A DNA stretch of 64,000 nt from Vibrio sinus (GCF_023634645.1 NZ_JAMKMR010000012.1:62001-126000); one strand, 5' to 3'. Positions 28,699-38,775 are shown, counted from the first letter of the stretch. The notes: a model not told the origin generated them from the sequence alone. Numbers and translations are program-made.

Positions 28699-29697
28699 AT
28701 GACGCATATCACGATGTATAGCGCCAAATCTTATGATCAAGCTTCATTTTTAGTGGAAAATGAAGCCTATCAATACGATTTCACTTTCCATGAATTTCAA
28801 TTGACCGAAAAGACCGCCGGGCTTGCAAAGGGCCACGAGGTCGTATGCGCTTTTGTTAACGATGATCTCAGTGAGCCAGTTCTGCAAGTGTTGAAACAAG
28901 GTGGAACGAAAGTTATCGCTATGCGATGTGCCGGGTTTGATCGCGTCGATTTAAAGGCGGCGAAACGACTGGGATTGCAAGTTGTGAGAGTACCTGCGTA
29001 TTCACCTGAGTCTGTAGCTGAACATGCTGTGGGGCTGATGATGTGCTTGAATCGTAAAATTCACAAGGCGTATCAACGCACCCGCGATGCTAATTTTGAG
29101 CTGGAAGGCTTGGTTGGTTTCAATTTTTGTGGCAAGAAAGTTGGCGTCATAGGAAGCGGAAAAATCGGTGTGGCGGCCATGCGGATTTTAAAAGGCTTAG
29201 GCATGGATATACTGTGTAACGACCCGTATGAAAACCCTCAGGCCATTGAATTGGGAGCCAAATACTGCTCTCTCGATGAAGTATTCGAGCACAGTGATAT
29301 TATTACTCTGCATTGCCCAATGACGGAGGAAAACTATCATCTACTCGATAAGCATGCCTTTAGCAAAATGAAAGATGGCGTGATGGTGATAAATACCAGT
29401 CGCGGTGAGTTACTCGACTCAGCAGCGGCGATTGAAGCACTAAAACAAGGTCGAATTGGCGCACTTGGGTTAGATGTCTACGATCATGAAAAAGAACTAT
29501 TCTTCCAAGATAAATCTAATGATGTGGTGACCGATGACGTCTTTCGCCGTCTATCAGCTTGTCACAATGTAATTTTCACCGGACATCAAGCATTTTTAAC
29601 TAAGGAAGCGCTACACAATATTGCCGATACAACACTTGCGAACATTAAAGCTTTTCTCTGTGGTCAAACGTCAGGCAATGAGCTAGTTATGGAATAA
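28699..29697 (+). CDS. ldhA: Fermentative D-lactate dehydrogenase
   Basis: The 332-residue enzyme reduces pyruvate to D-lactate with NADH. The sequence closely follows Escherichia coli LdhA as I remember it: RCAGFDRVDLKAAKRLGL, AYQRTRDANFELEGL and FRRLSACHNVIFTGHQAF. NAD binds at GSGKIG (152-157); catalytic residues are R235, E264 and H296. Length is normal. It stands as a single gene, with AAGGA before the ATG, upstream of the ribose operon. Confidence 0.96.
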   Translation: MTHITMYSAKSYDQASFLVENEAYQYDFTFHEFQLTEKTAGLAKGHEVVCAFVNDDLSEPVLQVLKQGGTKVIAMRCAGFDRVDLKAAKRLGLQVVRVPAYSPESVAEHAVGLMMCLNRKIHKAYQRTRDANFELEGLVGFNFCGKKVGVIGSGKIGVAAMRILKGLGMDILCNDPYENPQAIELGAKYCSLDEVFEHSDIITLHCPMTEENYHLLDKHAFSKMKDGVMVINTSRGELLDSAAAIEALKQGRIGALGLDVYDHEKELFFQDKSNDVVTDDVFRRLSACHNVIFTGHQAFLTKEALHNIADTTLANIKAFLCGQTSGNELVME

Positions 29698-29780
29698 ATC
29701 AATAAGGGTTTGTTCGTGTGAGAGTGCCTCTTTGTTAACCAGAGAAGCACTCCTATATTTATCTGCCGTACCCAACCAAA

Positions 29781-29796
29781 AGTGATAAAAATCACT
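29781..29796. promoter_or_regulatory. Candidate CRP site of the rbs operon
   Basis: AGTGA-TAAAAA-TCACT has perfect complementary arms and matches eight of ten CRP consensus positions. It lies about 200 bases before rbsD and about 90 bases before the RbsR operator, a plausible order for CRP activation with local repression. Confidence 0.5.
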
Positions 29797-29884
29797 AATA
29801 CCTACTAACAACCTCGAAATAAATCGATCAAAATCACAAAAAAATACTTGTTTAAATACAAACCAATTTTTAGTCGCTAGGATT

Positions 29885-29902
29885 CATCGAAACGTTTCGA
29901 TG
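29885..29902. promoter_or_regulatory. RbsR operator (LacI-type palindrome)
   Basis: CATCGAAACGTTTCGATG is a perfect 18-bp palindrome with the central CG typical of LacI/PurR/RbsR operators (compare the GAAACGTTTC core). It lies about 90 bases before rbsD; rbsR is the last gene of the operon. Confidence 0.85.
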
Positions 29903-29992
29903 GCGTTTTATCGATGAAATCATAGTAAAACGACTCCGATAGCTATTTCGCCATCGGAATGAACATGACGATATAGGAATGTTGGTATAAGT

Positions 29993-30412
29993 ATGAAGAA
30001 GTCCACTCTTATAAACTCGGAGCTGTCGTATCTGGTCGCCAGTCTTGGTCATACTGATGAAATTACTATTTGCGATGCAGGATTACCGATCCCGGTGAAT
30101 ACGCACAAGATCGACTTAAGTTTAACGCGCGGCGTGCCGAGCTTTATTGGTACGGTAAAAGCCATTTTGTCTGAATCAAAAATTGAGTCTGTCACTTTGG
30201 CTACTGAATTTGCCGAAGTGAGCCCAGATCTTCATAACGCGCTATTGGATGAACTCCGATCTGAAGCACAGAAGTCGGGCAGTGAGATTGGTGTTCACTA
30301 TCTCTCCCATGAGGAATTCAAAACTAGAACGAAGCAGAGCCGAGCGGTGGTGAGAACGGGAGAGTGTACACCTTATGCTAACGTTATCTTCCAGGCTGGC
30401 GTGGCGTTTTAA
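29993..30412 (+). CDS. rbsD: D-ribose pyranase
   Basis: The 139-residue protein matches RbsD, which interconverts pyranose forms of ribose so that ribokinase can use the sugar. Landmarks are the conserved H20 in ASLGHTDEITICDAGLPIP and the C-terminal VRTGECTPYANVIFQAGVAF. Length equals that of known RbsD. It is the first gene of rbsDACBKR, 24 bases before rbsA. Confidence 0.96.
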   Translation: MKKSTLINSELSYLVASLGHTDEITICDAGLPIPVNTHKIDLSLTRGVPSFIGTVKAILSESKIESVTLATEFAEVSPDLHNALLDELRSEAQKSGSEIGVHYLSHEEFKTRTKQSRAVVRTGECTPYANVIFQAGVAF

Positions 30413-30436
30413 TCTTTTCGAAGCTGAGGGTTGGTG

Positions 30437-31942
30437 ATGACAGACGCTATTTTACAACTAAAAGATATTGAGAAGGCTTTCCCGGGTGTGAAAGCGTTGG
30501 ATAAGGCATGTCTTAATGTTTACCCAGGGCGGGTGATGGCCTTAATGGGAGAGAATGGCGCGGGTAAATCAACCTTGATGAAAGTGCTGACAGGCATTTA
30601 TTCGCTCGATTCCGGGCTCATTCAATATCAAGGCAAACCTACAACATTTCGTGGCCCCCGAGATTCCCAACAAGCCGGGATTAGTATTATCCACCAAGAG
30701 CTCAATTTAATTCCAGAGCTGACCATTGCGGAAAACATTTTCTTGGGTCGTGAGATAACTGGGGCTCTTGGCAGAGTGCAATGGGCCAAAATGTACCAAG
30801 AAGCCGATAAACTGCTGGCAAGGTTAAACGTTAAGCACAGTTCCAAAACGCCGTTAGGTGATTTGAGTCTGGGCGAACAGCAGATGGTGGAAATTGCCAA
30901 AGCGCTGTCTCTCGAATCAAAAGTGATCATCATGGATGAGCCAACCGATGCGCTCACTGATACAGAAACAGAATCGTTGTTTAATGTGATCAATGAGCTC
31001 AGGGAACAGGGTTGCGGCATTGTTTATATCTCTCATCGCCTAAAAGAAATTTTTGAAATTTGCGACGACATTACTGTGCTTCGCGACGGTCAATTTATCA
31101 ACCAGTGTTTGGTCAGCGAGACTGACGAAGACCACTTAATTGAGATGATGGTGGGGCGAAAGCTAGAAGAGCAATACCCTCGCATCGAAGCAAAACATGG
31201 CAAGGTGTGTTTAGAGGTCTCAGGCCTGACAGGATCAGGTGTCCACGATGTGAGCTTTAGCTTAAACCGTGGTGAGATTTTAGGGATCTCTGGTCTAATG
31301 GGGGCTGGTCGTACGGAGCTGATGAAAGTGATCTATGGGGCACTACCAAGTGACAAGGGCACGATACGACTTGATGGCCAACCCATTGGACCGAAGAGCC
31401 CTCAACAAGGGCTTGCGCAAGGTATCGCCTATATCTCAGAAGATCGCAAAGGCGATGGGCTCGTTTTAGACCTATCAGTCAAAGAAAATATGTCACTTTG
31501 CGCACTCGATAAATTGTCCAAAGGTGTCCAAATTCAACACAGTCAAGAAGTCTTGGCTGTTGAGGATTTCATATTACTGTTCAACATCAAGACGCCTAGT
31601 CGAAACCAGATTATTGGTAACTTATCTGGTGGTAATCAGCAAAAAGTAGCCATTGCCAAGGGGTTAATGACCCGACCGAAAGTGCTGATTTTGGATGAGC
31701 CCACTCGTGGCGTTGATGTGGGCGCGAAGAAAGAGATTTACCAGTTAATAAACAAATTTAAGGCAGAAGGAATGAGCATCATCTTAGTTTCTTCGGAAAT
31801 GCCGGAAGTGTTAGGTATGAGCGACCGCATTTTAGTGATGCATGAGGGTCGGATTACTGGCGAGTTTGATGCAACAAAAGCCAACCAAGAAATGCTGCTG
31901 GCCTGCGCGGTCGGTAAGAATGTCAACGAGGATGCAGCGTGA
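30437..31942 (+). CDS. rbsA: Ribose ABC transporter, ATP-binding subunit
   Basis: The 501-residue protein has two ABC domains. The first has Walker [10 protein letters not shown] (38-46), signature [15 protein letters not shown] and Walker [12 protein letters not shown]. The second has the degenerate Walker region GLMGAGRTE, as is usual for RbsA, and signature [15 protein letters not shown] with [14 protein letters not shown] start at the ATG at 30437; TTG and GTG codons just upstream are in frame. It overlaps rbsC by four bases (GTGA). Confidence 0.95.
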   Translation: MTDAILQLKDIEKAFPGVKALDKACLNVYPGRVMALMGENGAGKSTLMKVLTGIYSLDSGLIQYQGKPTTFRGPRDSQQAGISIIHQELNLIPELTIAENIFLGREITGALGRVQWAKMYQEADKLLARLNVKHSSKTPLGDLSLGEQQMVEIAKALSLESKVIIMDEPTDALTDTETESLFNVINELREQGCGIVYISHRLKEIFEICDDITVLRDGQFINQCLVSETDEDHLIEMMVGRKLEEQYPRIEAKHGKVCLEVSGLTGSGVHDVSFSLNRGEILGISGLMGAGRTELMKVIYGALPSDKGTIRLDGQPIGPKSPQQGLAQGIAYISEDRKGDGLVLDLSVKENMSLCALDKLSKGVQIQHSQEVLAVEDFILLFNIKTPSRNQIIGNLSGGNQQKVAIAKGLMTRPKVLILDEPTRGVDVGAKKEIYQLINKFKAEGMSIILVSSEMPEVLGMSDRILVMHEGRITGEFDATKANQEMLLACAVGKNVNEDAA

Positions 31943-32922
31943 GCACGAAGACCATGAATAAACCTGTAACGACAAGCGGCAAAACATTATTGAGTAAAGA
32001 ATGGTTGATTGAGCAAAAATCCTTAATTGCCTTACTTCTTTTGATTGCTGTGGTGTCGTTTTTAAACCCTAACTTTTTTACTGTCGATAATATCCTCAAT
32101 ATTCTTAGGCAAACCTCAGTCAATGCTATCATTGCAGTAGGTATGACCTTGGTTATTTTGACTGCTGGAATTGATTTGAGTGTCGGCTCTGTGTTGGCAC
32201 TTTGTGGTGCATTTGCTGCCAGTTTGATAGCGATGCAAGTTCCGGTACTGGTTGCCGTACCCACCGCATTACTCGCTGGCGCGGTATTGGGTGCTATCAG
32301 CGGCATCATTATCGCCAAAGGCAAGGTACAAGCCTTTATCGCCACTTTGGTTACGATGACATTATTGCGTGGTGTGACAATGGTGTATACCGAAGGTCGC
32401 CCTATCTCAACAGGTTTTACTAATACCGCCGATGCTTTTTCTTGGTTTGGTACAGGATACGCTCTTGGTATTCCAGTGCCTGTTTGGCTGATGGTGATCG
32501 TTTTCGCCATCGCTTGGTATGTGCTCAATCACACACGATTTGGTCGTTACGTTTATGCCTTGGGCGGCAATGAGTCGGCGACTCGCCTATCAGGTATCAA
32601 CGTGGACCGAGTAAAAATAGGCGTTTATGCCATCAGTGGTTTACTGGCCGCTTTAGCCGGGATCATTGTCACCTCCAGACTGTCGTCGGCTCAACCTACT
32701 GCTGGTACAGGGTATGAGTTAGATGCCATTGCGGCAGTGGTATTAGGTGGCACCAGCTTAATGGGCGGCAAAGGCCGAATCATGGGAACCTTAATTGGTG
32801 CTTTGATTATTGGTTTTTTGAACAACGCGTTAAACCTGCTGGATGTATCGTCTTACTACCAGATGATCGCAAAAGCGGTAGTTATCCTACTTGCGGTACT
32901 GGTAGACAATAAAAATAAATAG
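31939..32922 (+). CDS. rbsC: Ribose ABC transporter, permease subunit
   Basis: The 327-residue membrane protein has about ten helices and the BPD_transp_2 family motifs: [48 protein letters not shown] and [17 protein letters not shown]. It starts at a GTG that overlaps the rbsA stop, so the two are translationally coupled. It forms the channel for RbsB-delivered ribose. Confidence 0.95.
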   Translation: MSTKTMNKPVTTSGKTLLSKEWLIEQKSLIALLLLIAVVSFLNPNFFTVDNILNILRQTSVNAIIAVGMTLVILTAGIDLSVGSVLALCGAFAASLIAMQVPVLVAVPTALLAGAVLGAISGIIIAKGKVQAFIATLVTMTLLRGVTMVYTEGRPISTGFTNTADAFSWFGTGYALGIPVPVWLMVIVFAIAWYVLNHTRFGRYVYALGGNESATRLSGINVDRVKIGVYAISGLLAALAGIIVTSRLSSAQPTAGTGYELDAIAAVVLGGTSLMGGKGRIMGTLIGALIIGFLNNALNLLDVSSYYQMIAKAVVILLAVLVDNKNK

Positions 32923-32934
32923 CAGCTTAAAACC

Positions 32935-32960
32935 TGGCTTGAATCGCTTGCCTCAAGCCA
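32935..32960 (+). other. Intercistronic hairpin between rbsC and rbsB
   Basis: TGGCTTGA and TCAAGCCA form an 8-bp stem with a 10-base loop and no T run. It is probably an mRNA-stability or processing element that raises RbsB over RbsA/C, as is common in binding-protein operons. Confidence 0.45.
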
Positions 32961-32981
32961 CCCTACATTAAGGACATAACG

Positions 32982-33860
32982 ATGAAAAAATTAGTAACTT
33001 TTATTTTTTCGCTATTACTAACTTCGGTTTATTCTGTCGCAGCTCATGCTCAAGACACGATAGCCATTGTTATTTCAACTTTAAACAACCCGTTTTTCGT
33101 TTCTATGAAAGATGGGGCGGAAGCCAAGGCCAAAGAATTGGGCTATAAGTTGATTGTGTTGGATTCACAAAATGATCCGAGCAAAGAGTTATCCAATGTT
33201 GAAGATTTGACGGTTCGTGGTGTGAAAGCGATTTTAATTAACCCGACTGACTCAGATGCGGTTGCCAATGCGATTCGCATGGCGAACAGAGCCAACATAC
33301 CCGTGATTACACTAGACCGTGGTGCAAGCCGAGGCAAAGTAGTGAGCCATATTGCTTCAGATAATGTTGCTGGTGGTAAAATGGCAGGTGATTTCATTGT
33401 GAGTAAACTGGGTGATAACGCGAAAGTGATCCAACTTGAAGGCATCGCAGGTACATCTGCTGCACGCGAAAGAGGTGAAGGCTTCATGCAGGCGGTGAAA
33501 GCGAGCCATATGGACCTGCTTGCCAGCCAACCTGCCGATTTCGACCGCACCAAGGGCTTGAACGTAATGGAGAACTTGCTCGAAGCGTACCCAAATGTAC
33601 AAGCTGTTTTCGCTCAAAATGACGAAATGGCATTAGGCGCACTACGCGCAGTTCAGGCCTCCGGAAAGAAAGTACTGATTGTTGGTTTTGATGGCACGAA
33701 AGACGGCATTGCGGCGGTAGAGCGTGGCAAATTGGCGGCGACGATTGCTCAGCAGCCAAAACTGATCGGTGCGCTAGGGGTGGAAACAGCAGACAAAGTA
33801 CTAAAAGGTGAATCTGTCGCGAAAAATATCCCAGTTCCACTAAAAGTCATTTCTAAGTAA
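32982..33860 (+). CDS. rbsB: Periplasmic D-ribose-binding protein
   Basis: The 292-residue protein has a signal peptide (about 1-23, AAHAQD) and a periplasmic-binding-protein fold close to E. coli Rbs[76 protein letters not shown] and [11 protein letters not shown]. It delivers ribose to RbsC and in enterobacteria also to the Trg chemoreceptor. It is the fourth gene of the operon. Confidence 0.96.
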   Translation: MKKLVTFIFSLLLTSVYSVAAHAQDTIAIVISTLNNPFFVSMKDGAEAKAKELGYKLIVLDSQNDPSKELSNVEDLTVRGVKAILINPTDSDAVANAIRMANRANIPVITLDRGASRGKVVSHIASDNVAGGKMAGDFIVSKLGDNAKVIQLEGIAGTSAARERGEGFMQAVKASHMDLLASQPADFDRTKGLNVMENLLEAYPNVQAVFAQNDEMALGALRAVQASGKKVLIVGFDGTKDGIAAVERGKLAATIAQQPKLIGALGVETADKVLKGESVAKNIPVPLKVISK

Positions 33861-33867
33861 GATACTC

Positions 33868-33914
33868 GAGCCGCTTTTTCTATCGTTTTGAAACGAATTA
33901 GAAGGAGCGGCTAT
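33868..33914 (+). other. Intercistronic hairpin between rbsB and rbsK
   Basis: AGCCGCT near 33869 and AGCGGCT near 33906 can pair, with further partial pairing inside (TTCT/AGAA, CGTTT/AAACG). The 3' arm overlaps the AAGGAG that precedes the 20-codon frame at 33916, so the structure would hide that ribosome binding site. Confidence 0.4.
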
Positions 33915-33915
33915 C

Positions 33916-33978
33916 ATGATGTCGAAATTAAACCCAATACATGTCAGTCGCCTGTTGTTAGCAACCTTTGAGATTTAG
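33916..33978 (+). CDS. Possible 20-codon leader peptide or small protein before rbsK
   Basis: A frame of 20 codons begins with two ATG codons, is preceded by a strong GAAGGAG and ends at TAG 33976-33978, ten bases before the rbsK start. Its strong ribosome binding site exceeds that of rbsK itself (TAGGAT), so it may act by translational coupling. No known family. It could equally be a remnant. Confidence 0.35.
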   Translation: MMSKLNPIHVSRLLLATFEI

Positions 33979-33987
33979 GATTCTAAT

Positions 33988-34905
33988 ATGAATAAGTTAG
34001 TGGTGATCGGAAGTGTCAACGCCGATCATGTGCTCCAAGTCCCTTCCTTTCCTCGTCCTGGAGAGACCTTACACGGTTCCAACTATCAGGTGATTCCTGG
34101 AGGGAAAGGTGCCAACCAGGCGGTTGCCGCAGCGCGGTTAGGCGCTGACATTGAATTTATCGCCAGTGTGGGGGATGATGCATTTGGTACAAATATCCGC
34201 CAGCAATTCGAGCGCGACGGTATCAATGTGTCAGGTGTAAAGACACAACAAAACTGCCCAACGGGGATAGCCATGATTCAGGTTGCTGATAGTGGAGAAA
34301 ACAGTATCTGTATTTCCGCTGAGGCGAATGCCCAGCTAACCGCGAAAGCTTTGGAGCCTGACTTTTCTCGTATTCAGCAGGCAGATTATGTGCTAATGCA
34401 ACTGGAAACACCGATAGATGGCGTTGAAAAAGCCGCACAGATTGCGCAGGAGTACGGTACACAAGTGATTCTTAACCCTGCACCCGCACGCCCACTTTCA
34501 GATCGTTTACTGTCAATGGTTGATATTATTTCACCCAACGAGACAGAAGCCCAAGTACTGACCGGCATTGAAGTGACGGATGAGCCTTCCGTGCAAAAAG
34601 CGGCAGACACATTGCACGAAAAAGGCGTCAATTTGGTCTTAATTACGCTAGGGGCCAAAGGCGTTTGGTGCAGTGAGAAAGGTAAAGGTAAGCTGATTCC
34701 AGGTTTTCGAGTTGATGCGCAAGATACAACTGCAGCAGGGGATACCTTCAATGGCGCGTTTGTGACAGGTTTACTTGAAGCTATGCCATTAGAATCGGCC
34801 ATTCGATTTGCTCACGCAGCGGCCGCTATTTCAGTGACTCGTTTTGGCGCGCAAACTTCCATCCCATCTCGTGATGAAGTGGAAGCCTTTTTAACGAGTC
34901 GATAA
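33988..34905 (+). CDS. rbsK: Ribokinase
   Basis: The 305-residue enzyme phosphorylates ribose at O5 with ATP. It has the two PfkB-family signatures: GGKGANQAVAAARLGADI near the N-terminus and DTTAAGDTFNGAFVTGLLE near the C-terminus, whose GD holds the catalytic aspartate. The N-terminal VIGSVNADHVLQVPSFPRPG follows E. coli RbsK. It sits fifth in the operon and turns imported ribose into ribose 5-phosphate. Confidence 0.96.
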   Translation: MNKLVVIGSVNADHVLQVPSFPRPGETLHGSNYQVIPGGKGANQAVAAARLGADIEFIASVGDDAFGTNIRQQFERDGINVSGVKTQQNCPTGIAMIQVADSGENSICISAEANAQLTAKALEPDFSRIQQADYVLMQLETPIDGVEKAAQIAQEYGTQVILNPAPARPLSDRLLSMVDIISPNETEAQVLTGIEVTDEPSVQKAADTLHEKGVNLVLITLGAKGVWCSEKGKGKLIPGFRVDAQDTTAAGDTFNGAFVTGLLEAMPLESAIRFAHAAAAISVTRFGAQTSIPSRDEVEAFLTSR

Positions 34906-34916
34906 GGAACATATCC

Positions 34917-35921
34917 ATGGCGACAATGAAGGACATAGCCAAGCTCGCCGGTGTATCAACGTCGACCGTCAGTCATGTCATCAACAAAACACGCTACGTG
35001 AGCGAAGAGATTTCAGAGCGCGTGAATAATGCGGCGAAAGAGCTGAACTATTATGCGCCCTCTGCGCTAGCGCGTAGCTTGAAAGTAAAGCGAACACGAA
35101 CGATTGGTATGCTAGTGACCACCTCGACGAACCCATTTTTTGGTGAGGTGGTGAAAGGCGTGGAACGAAGTTGCTACCAACAAAATTACAATTTGATTTT
35201 GTGTAATACCGAAGGTGACAACCAGAGAATGAAAGCGTCCATCGATACTTTGTTGCAAAAGCGTGTCGATGGTTTACTGCTGATGTGCTCGACATTAGAA
35301 GGTGAACACATTGCAGGACTGGAGCGTTCACCCGATATCCCGATTGTGGTGATGGATTGGGGGCCGATGTCGTTTGAGTGCGATAAAATTCAAGATAACT
35401 CCTACCGTGGCGGCTATATCGCGGCCAAGCATTTGATTGAATCGGGTCACAAGGCCATTGGCTGTATCACCGGGCCACTGTCTAAACACCAAGCTGAGTA
35501 TCGGTTTAATGGATTTACCCAAGCACTTGAAGAGCACCACTTACCAATACAACAAAATTGGATTGTGGAAGGGGACTTTGAATGCAAAGGCGGCTATGAA
35601 GCCTTACATAAAATGTATCAACAAGGCCCACTACCCAGCGCATTATTTGTCAGCAATGATATGATGGCAATGGGCGTTATCAATGCGGCCAACGAATTAG
35701 GCATTAACATTCCAGAAGATCTGTCTATTATCGGCTACGATGATATCCATATTGCCCAATATATGACACCATCGCTCACCACGATTCATCAGCCTAAATA
35801 TCGGTTGGGACAAGCCGCGGTGGATACCTTGCTAAAGCGTTTGGAAAAAGAACTGACGGAGCCCGCTGTGGTCCAGTTAGAACCTACACTGGTTGTTCGA
35901 AATAGCGTGATGGAGAAATAG
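34917..35921 (+). CDS. rbsR: Ribose operon repressor (LacI family)
   Basis: The 334-residue protein has the LacI helix-turn-helix and hinge (MKDIAKLAGVSTSTVSHVIN, then NNAAKELNYYAPSALARSLK) and a ribose-binding-protein-like sensor domain. It follows E. coli RbsR closely (ATMKDIAKLAGVSTSTVSHV). It is eleven bases after rbsK and should bind the palindrome at 29885-29902 and let go when ribose is present. Confidence 0.95.
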   Translation: MATMKDIAKLAGVSTSTVSHVINKTRYVSEEISERVNNAAKELNYYAPSALARSLKVKRTRTIGMLVTTSTNPFFGEVVKGVERSCYQQNYNLILCNTEGDNQRMKASIDTLLQKRVDGLLLMCSTLEGEHIAGLERSPDIPIVVMDWGPMSFECDKIQDNSYRGGYIAAKHLIESGHKAIGCITGPLSKHQAEYRFNGFTQALEEHHLPIQQNWIVEGDFECKGGYEALHKMYQQGPLPSALFVSNDMMAMGVINAANELGINIPEDLSIIGYDDIHIAQYMTPSLTTIHQPKYRLGQAAVDTLLKRLEKELTEPAVVQLEPTLVVRNSVMEK

Positions 35922-35963
35922 ACTTATAGAGGTTGCCCTACACGAGGAGTTAAGTTGAGTCAT

Positions 35964-36758
35964 CTATTTGGGCAAAGATTCAACCAGATACTTCTCCGTG
36001 TGGGTTGAATAAATATCTTCTCTTACGTCTCTTATCCTTTGCCAAATTTTGTTCGCTAGCTCGGGGTTGTTTTCGACAAATGGGTGGCTCAGCACCAAGT
36101 AGTAGTCTTTGGTGGTAATTGGTGGGTGGAGCTTTTTAATATGATTGCCACTTTGGCTGCCTAGAAATTTCTGAGCCATGGTGTCTTGGACGGCAATGGC
36201 TGATACACGCTGTCGCCTTAGCATGTTAAATAACTGCTCAGTAGTTTTGACTTCATAAACGTTAAAATTCTTATTCTTAAGCTCTCGAACAATAGAGAAG
36301 CCTAAATGAGCGCCCACTTTTTTGTTTGAACCAACAAGGTTCTCTCCATTCCATGATAACGGCTGGCCTTGAAGCACATAGAAGTAGTAACCTATGGTCG
36401 CAATTCGTTTGCTACGGTCCGGCTGTTGGTCGTGCATTGGATAATTCGCATATTGCGCTCGTTGCGTGTTGTAAGAAAAAATAAACCCGCCATCGACGCT
36501 GCCAGTCTCGATGTCTTGCAACACACGTTTACCTGGCACTCGTATGTATTGAACTCGTAAATCAAGCTCTTCAGCTACGGCATTGATGACATCTAATGCT
36601 AGCCCTGGAGGGGTACTCACTTCTGTACCATTTCCCATCTGGAATGGGTATGACTCTACGTCGGAGTATGCCAATCTTAGTGTAGTTTCGGCTGATGCAT
36701 AGATGGGTATAGAGGCTGCTACCACCAAGACGAACAGATTGCGGATCACTTGAATCAT
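35964..36758 (-). CDS. Periplasmic solute-binding protein, SBP_bac_3-like
   Basis: The 264-residue protein starts at the ATG at 36758, preceded by AGGAAGG; an earlier in-frame start (36803) lacks a ribosome binding site and would put 15 residues before the signal peptide. The signal peptide (about 1-23, IYASA) is followed by the SBP_bac_3 pattern: LRLAYSDVESYPFQMG, GLALDVINAVAEELDL and VPGKRVLQDIETGSVDG. It has no transporter genes beside it. Convergent with rbsR. Confidence 0.82.
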   Translation of the reverse strand: MIQVIRNLFVLVVAASIPIYASAETTLRLAYSDVESYPFQMGNGTEVSTPPGLALDVINAVAEELDLRVQYIRVPGKRVLQDIETGSVDGGFIFSYNTQRAQYANYPMHDQQPDRSKRIATIGYYFYVLQGQPLSWNGENLVGSNKKVGAHLGFSIVRELKNKNFNVYEVKTTEQLFNMLRRQRVSAIAVQDTMAQKFLGSQSGNHIKKLHPPITTKDYYLVLSHPFVENNPELANKIWQRIRDVREDIYSTHTEKYLVESLPK

Positions 36759-37097
36759 ATTCTTTACCTTCCTACTTAGTTTGAAGATAGTACAGTTACT
36801 CAAGTTAATTGAACGCTAATTGCCCACCAACGCCTCATTTTTCGATTCTTTTCGACCACTTTCAATATCATTAATCTTTAATAAGTAATACGGATCAACA
36901 AGGACAAGTATAGTTCTGTGTCTGAATTCAAGCATATGCATTGTTGTTGCTTTTCGACATGACTAATAATTATGCGTTATTGCTCAAGTGAATAATTTTA
37001 TACCTTGTGGCCGCTTAATCTGAACGATAGTCTCGTATTTGTCATTTGGACCAAGCTTTATCAGGTCAATTCAGGGTTATTTTTTAGGGAAGAAACA
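36759..37097. other. Intergenic region
   Basis: About 340 AT-rich bases between divergent genes. I see no gene, repeat or clear operator here. An in-frame upstream extension of the small cysteine-rich gene (from 37005) has no ribosome binding site. Confidence 0.4.
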
Positions 37098-37289
37098 TTG
37101 AATATCAACATCACAAACAAACAAATTATTCAGTGCAGATCAAAAGACGCCGGATCATGTGAAGGATGCGCATTTGACGGGGATATGGAATGTAGTCGGC
37201 CCGAGCTGGGGCCGGAAATGGTCGATTTTTTAAATTGTGAAAAGCACCAGTGCATTTTTGTCGTAACGGATGTTGAGCCGAGCCAATAA
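37098..37289 (+). CDS. Small cysteine-rich hypothetical protein
   Basis: I do not recognise the family. The likely start is a TTG at 37098 with AGGGAAG before it, giving 63 residues; a start at 37005 is possible but has no ribosome binding site. The protein holds six cysteines spaced as C-x7-C-x2-C-x6-C and then C-x4-C (CRSKDAGSCEGCAFDGDMEC, later NCEKHQC), which suggests bound metal or disulfides. There is no signal peptide. It is convergent with the MFS gene. Confidence 0.55.
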   Translation: MNINITNKQIIQCRSKDAGSCEGCAFDGDMECSRPELGPEMVDFLNCEKHQCIFVVTDVEPSQ

Positions 37290-37302
37290 CGTTGGAATGA
37301 CC

Positions 37303-38709
37303 TTACTGAGGTTTTATACTGGCGAGCTGCCTCACGGGTCTTTTGGCATACACAATAATACCCACTACCATCAGTATTGCTGCCAGCACAGTCAACACTG
37401 ATGTCATGGTCACCACTTCATTAAAAGAAGAGGTAATTGAGTAAATCTCACCAGAGATTGCAGTACTAATTGGGAAACAACCCTGCATGACGGTATTTAA
37501 TACCGTGCTGGCCCCACTCGCTTGGTTTTGCTCGACGTGTGAAAGTGCTATTCGATATGCGCTAGAAGCTAGGCATGAATTGCCAAATCCAGCAAACGCC
37601 GTCGCAATCACCAGATCCCATACTTGTATCTGATTACCGAACCAATCTATGGCGTAGGTGGTGCTAATAAAACCAATGACCGTCAAACTAATGCCAATAA
37701 TGTAATACCGGTAATCGTCAATACGTGCGCCAATGCGCTTGCTTAATATGCTACCCAAAAAGTAAAGAAGCCCCATCGAAATAAAGGTGTTCCCAGATTG
37801 CAATGGTGTAAAGTGCAACTTACTCTGCAACGTTAAAGCGGTAACGAAAATATAACCAGGGAATGTAAGAGCAACGCCCATCAAGCATATAATTCCAACA
37901 ACAAACTTTGGTGTGTTAAATAAAGACGGGGGAAACACGGGGTTTTGTTTCTGAGCCTCTTTTCGTACTTGGAGATTCCAAAGCATCCAGCTTAGTGGAA
38001 GGGTGAATAGGAGTAACCACCATAGTTCTGGCCAATGGCTGCCGACAGACATTGGGACGAGTAAGCAGGTTAACAACAAAGTAAATAGAGAGATACCCGC
38101 ATAATCCATTTTAGGAATGGCTTGCGTTTGGGATTCGGGAATGACTTTAAAGCCAAATATCAACACAAATACGCAAACGGGAATATTGACGAAAAAGGTG
38201 AGTCGCCATCCTAAATCAAAGACATTGGCAGATACTAGCCACCCTCCCAACGACTGACCTAAAACAAAAGAAAGGCCGCCAATTGAGGTATAAATGCCCA
38301 CTGCTCGGCTATGACGTTCACCTGAGAGCGAAGAATGTATGATGGCAAGAATTTGCGGAATGAGCAGAGCGCCAAAGACGCCTTGTAATAGCCGTCCTAT
38401 CAGCATAACCGTCAGATTCTCCGACATACCACAGATCACAGAAGCTAAGCCAAATCCTATAACGCCAATCAGAAATATCTTTTTTCTGCCATAGCGATCC
38501 CCCAATCGCCCCCCTGTTGCGATCATGGCTGCATAGGCAAGGCCATAAATGGCAACAATCAGTACCAGTCCAATGTCATTAGTATCAAGAGATTGTCCGA
38601 TCCTTTCTAATGCGACATTGACGATGGAAAAATCAATTTGAGGTAATAGCTGCCCTGCAACGAGCAAGATTAATGCAAATGTGCCAAGTGAATTTTTCTG
38701 AGATTCCAT
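37303..38709 (-). CDS. MFS drug-type transporter (DHA2/EmrB-QacA-like)
   Basis: The 468-residue protein has about fourteen membrane helices and the loop motif GGRLGDRYGRKKIFLIG. The region VGIYTSIGGLSFVLGQSLGG fits antiporter motif C. The opening QLLPQIDFSIVNVALERIG is typical of the DHA2 group of proton/drug antiporters. An XRE regulator gene is divergent, 145 bases away, and probably controls it. Confidence 0.9.
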   Translation of the reverse strand: MESQKNSLGTFALILLVAGQLLPQIDFSIVNVALERIGQSLDTNDIGLVLIVAIYGLAYAAMIATGGRLGDRYGRKKIFLIGVIGFGLASVICGMSENLTVMLIGRLLQGVFGALLIPQILAIIHSSLSGERHSRAVGIYTSIGGLSFVLGQSLGGWLVSANVFDLGWRLTFFVNIPVCVFVLIFGFKVIPESQTQAIPKMDYAGISLFTLLLTCLLVPMSVGSHWPELWWLLLFTLPLSWMLWNLQVRKEAQKQNPVFPPSLFNTPKFVVGIICLMGVALTFPGYIFVTALTLQSKLHFTPLQSGNTFISMGLLYFLGSILSKRIGARIDDYRYYIIGISLTVIGFISTTYAIDWFGNQIQVWDLVIATAFAGFGNSCLASSAYRIALSHVEQNQASGASTVLNTVMQGCFPISTAISGEIYSITSSFNEVVTMTSVLTVLAAILMVVGIIVYAKRPVRQLASIKPQ

Positions 38710-38751
38710 AATATGCTATCCCTATTCAAGTCACCCTGATTCCTCACCTTG

Positions 38752-38775
38752 AGGTAACGGGGTATACCAATTGAA
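38752..38775. repeat. Weak match to the right end of the TATACCC repeat family
   Basis: CACCTTGAGGTAACGGGGTATA resembles the element end GCATCTTGAAGTAACTTGGG but with about five changes. It lies in the divergent control region between the MFS gene and the XRE gene. It may be a decayed solo end or chance. Confidence 0.3.

Larger units (their letters stand above)
29698..29992. promoter_or_regulatory. Promoter region of the ribose operon
   Basis: About 295 bases between ldhA and rbsD. It holds a CRP-like site (29781-29796) and a perfect LacI-type operator palindrome (29885-29902), both listed separately. A promoter between or over these sites is expected, but I could not fix its -10 and -35 elements. 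Confidence 0.7.
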
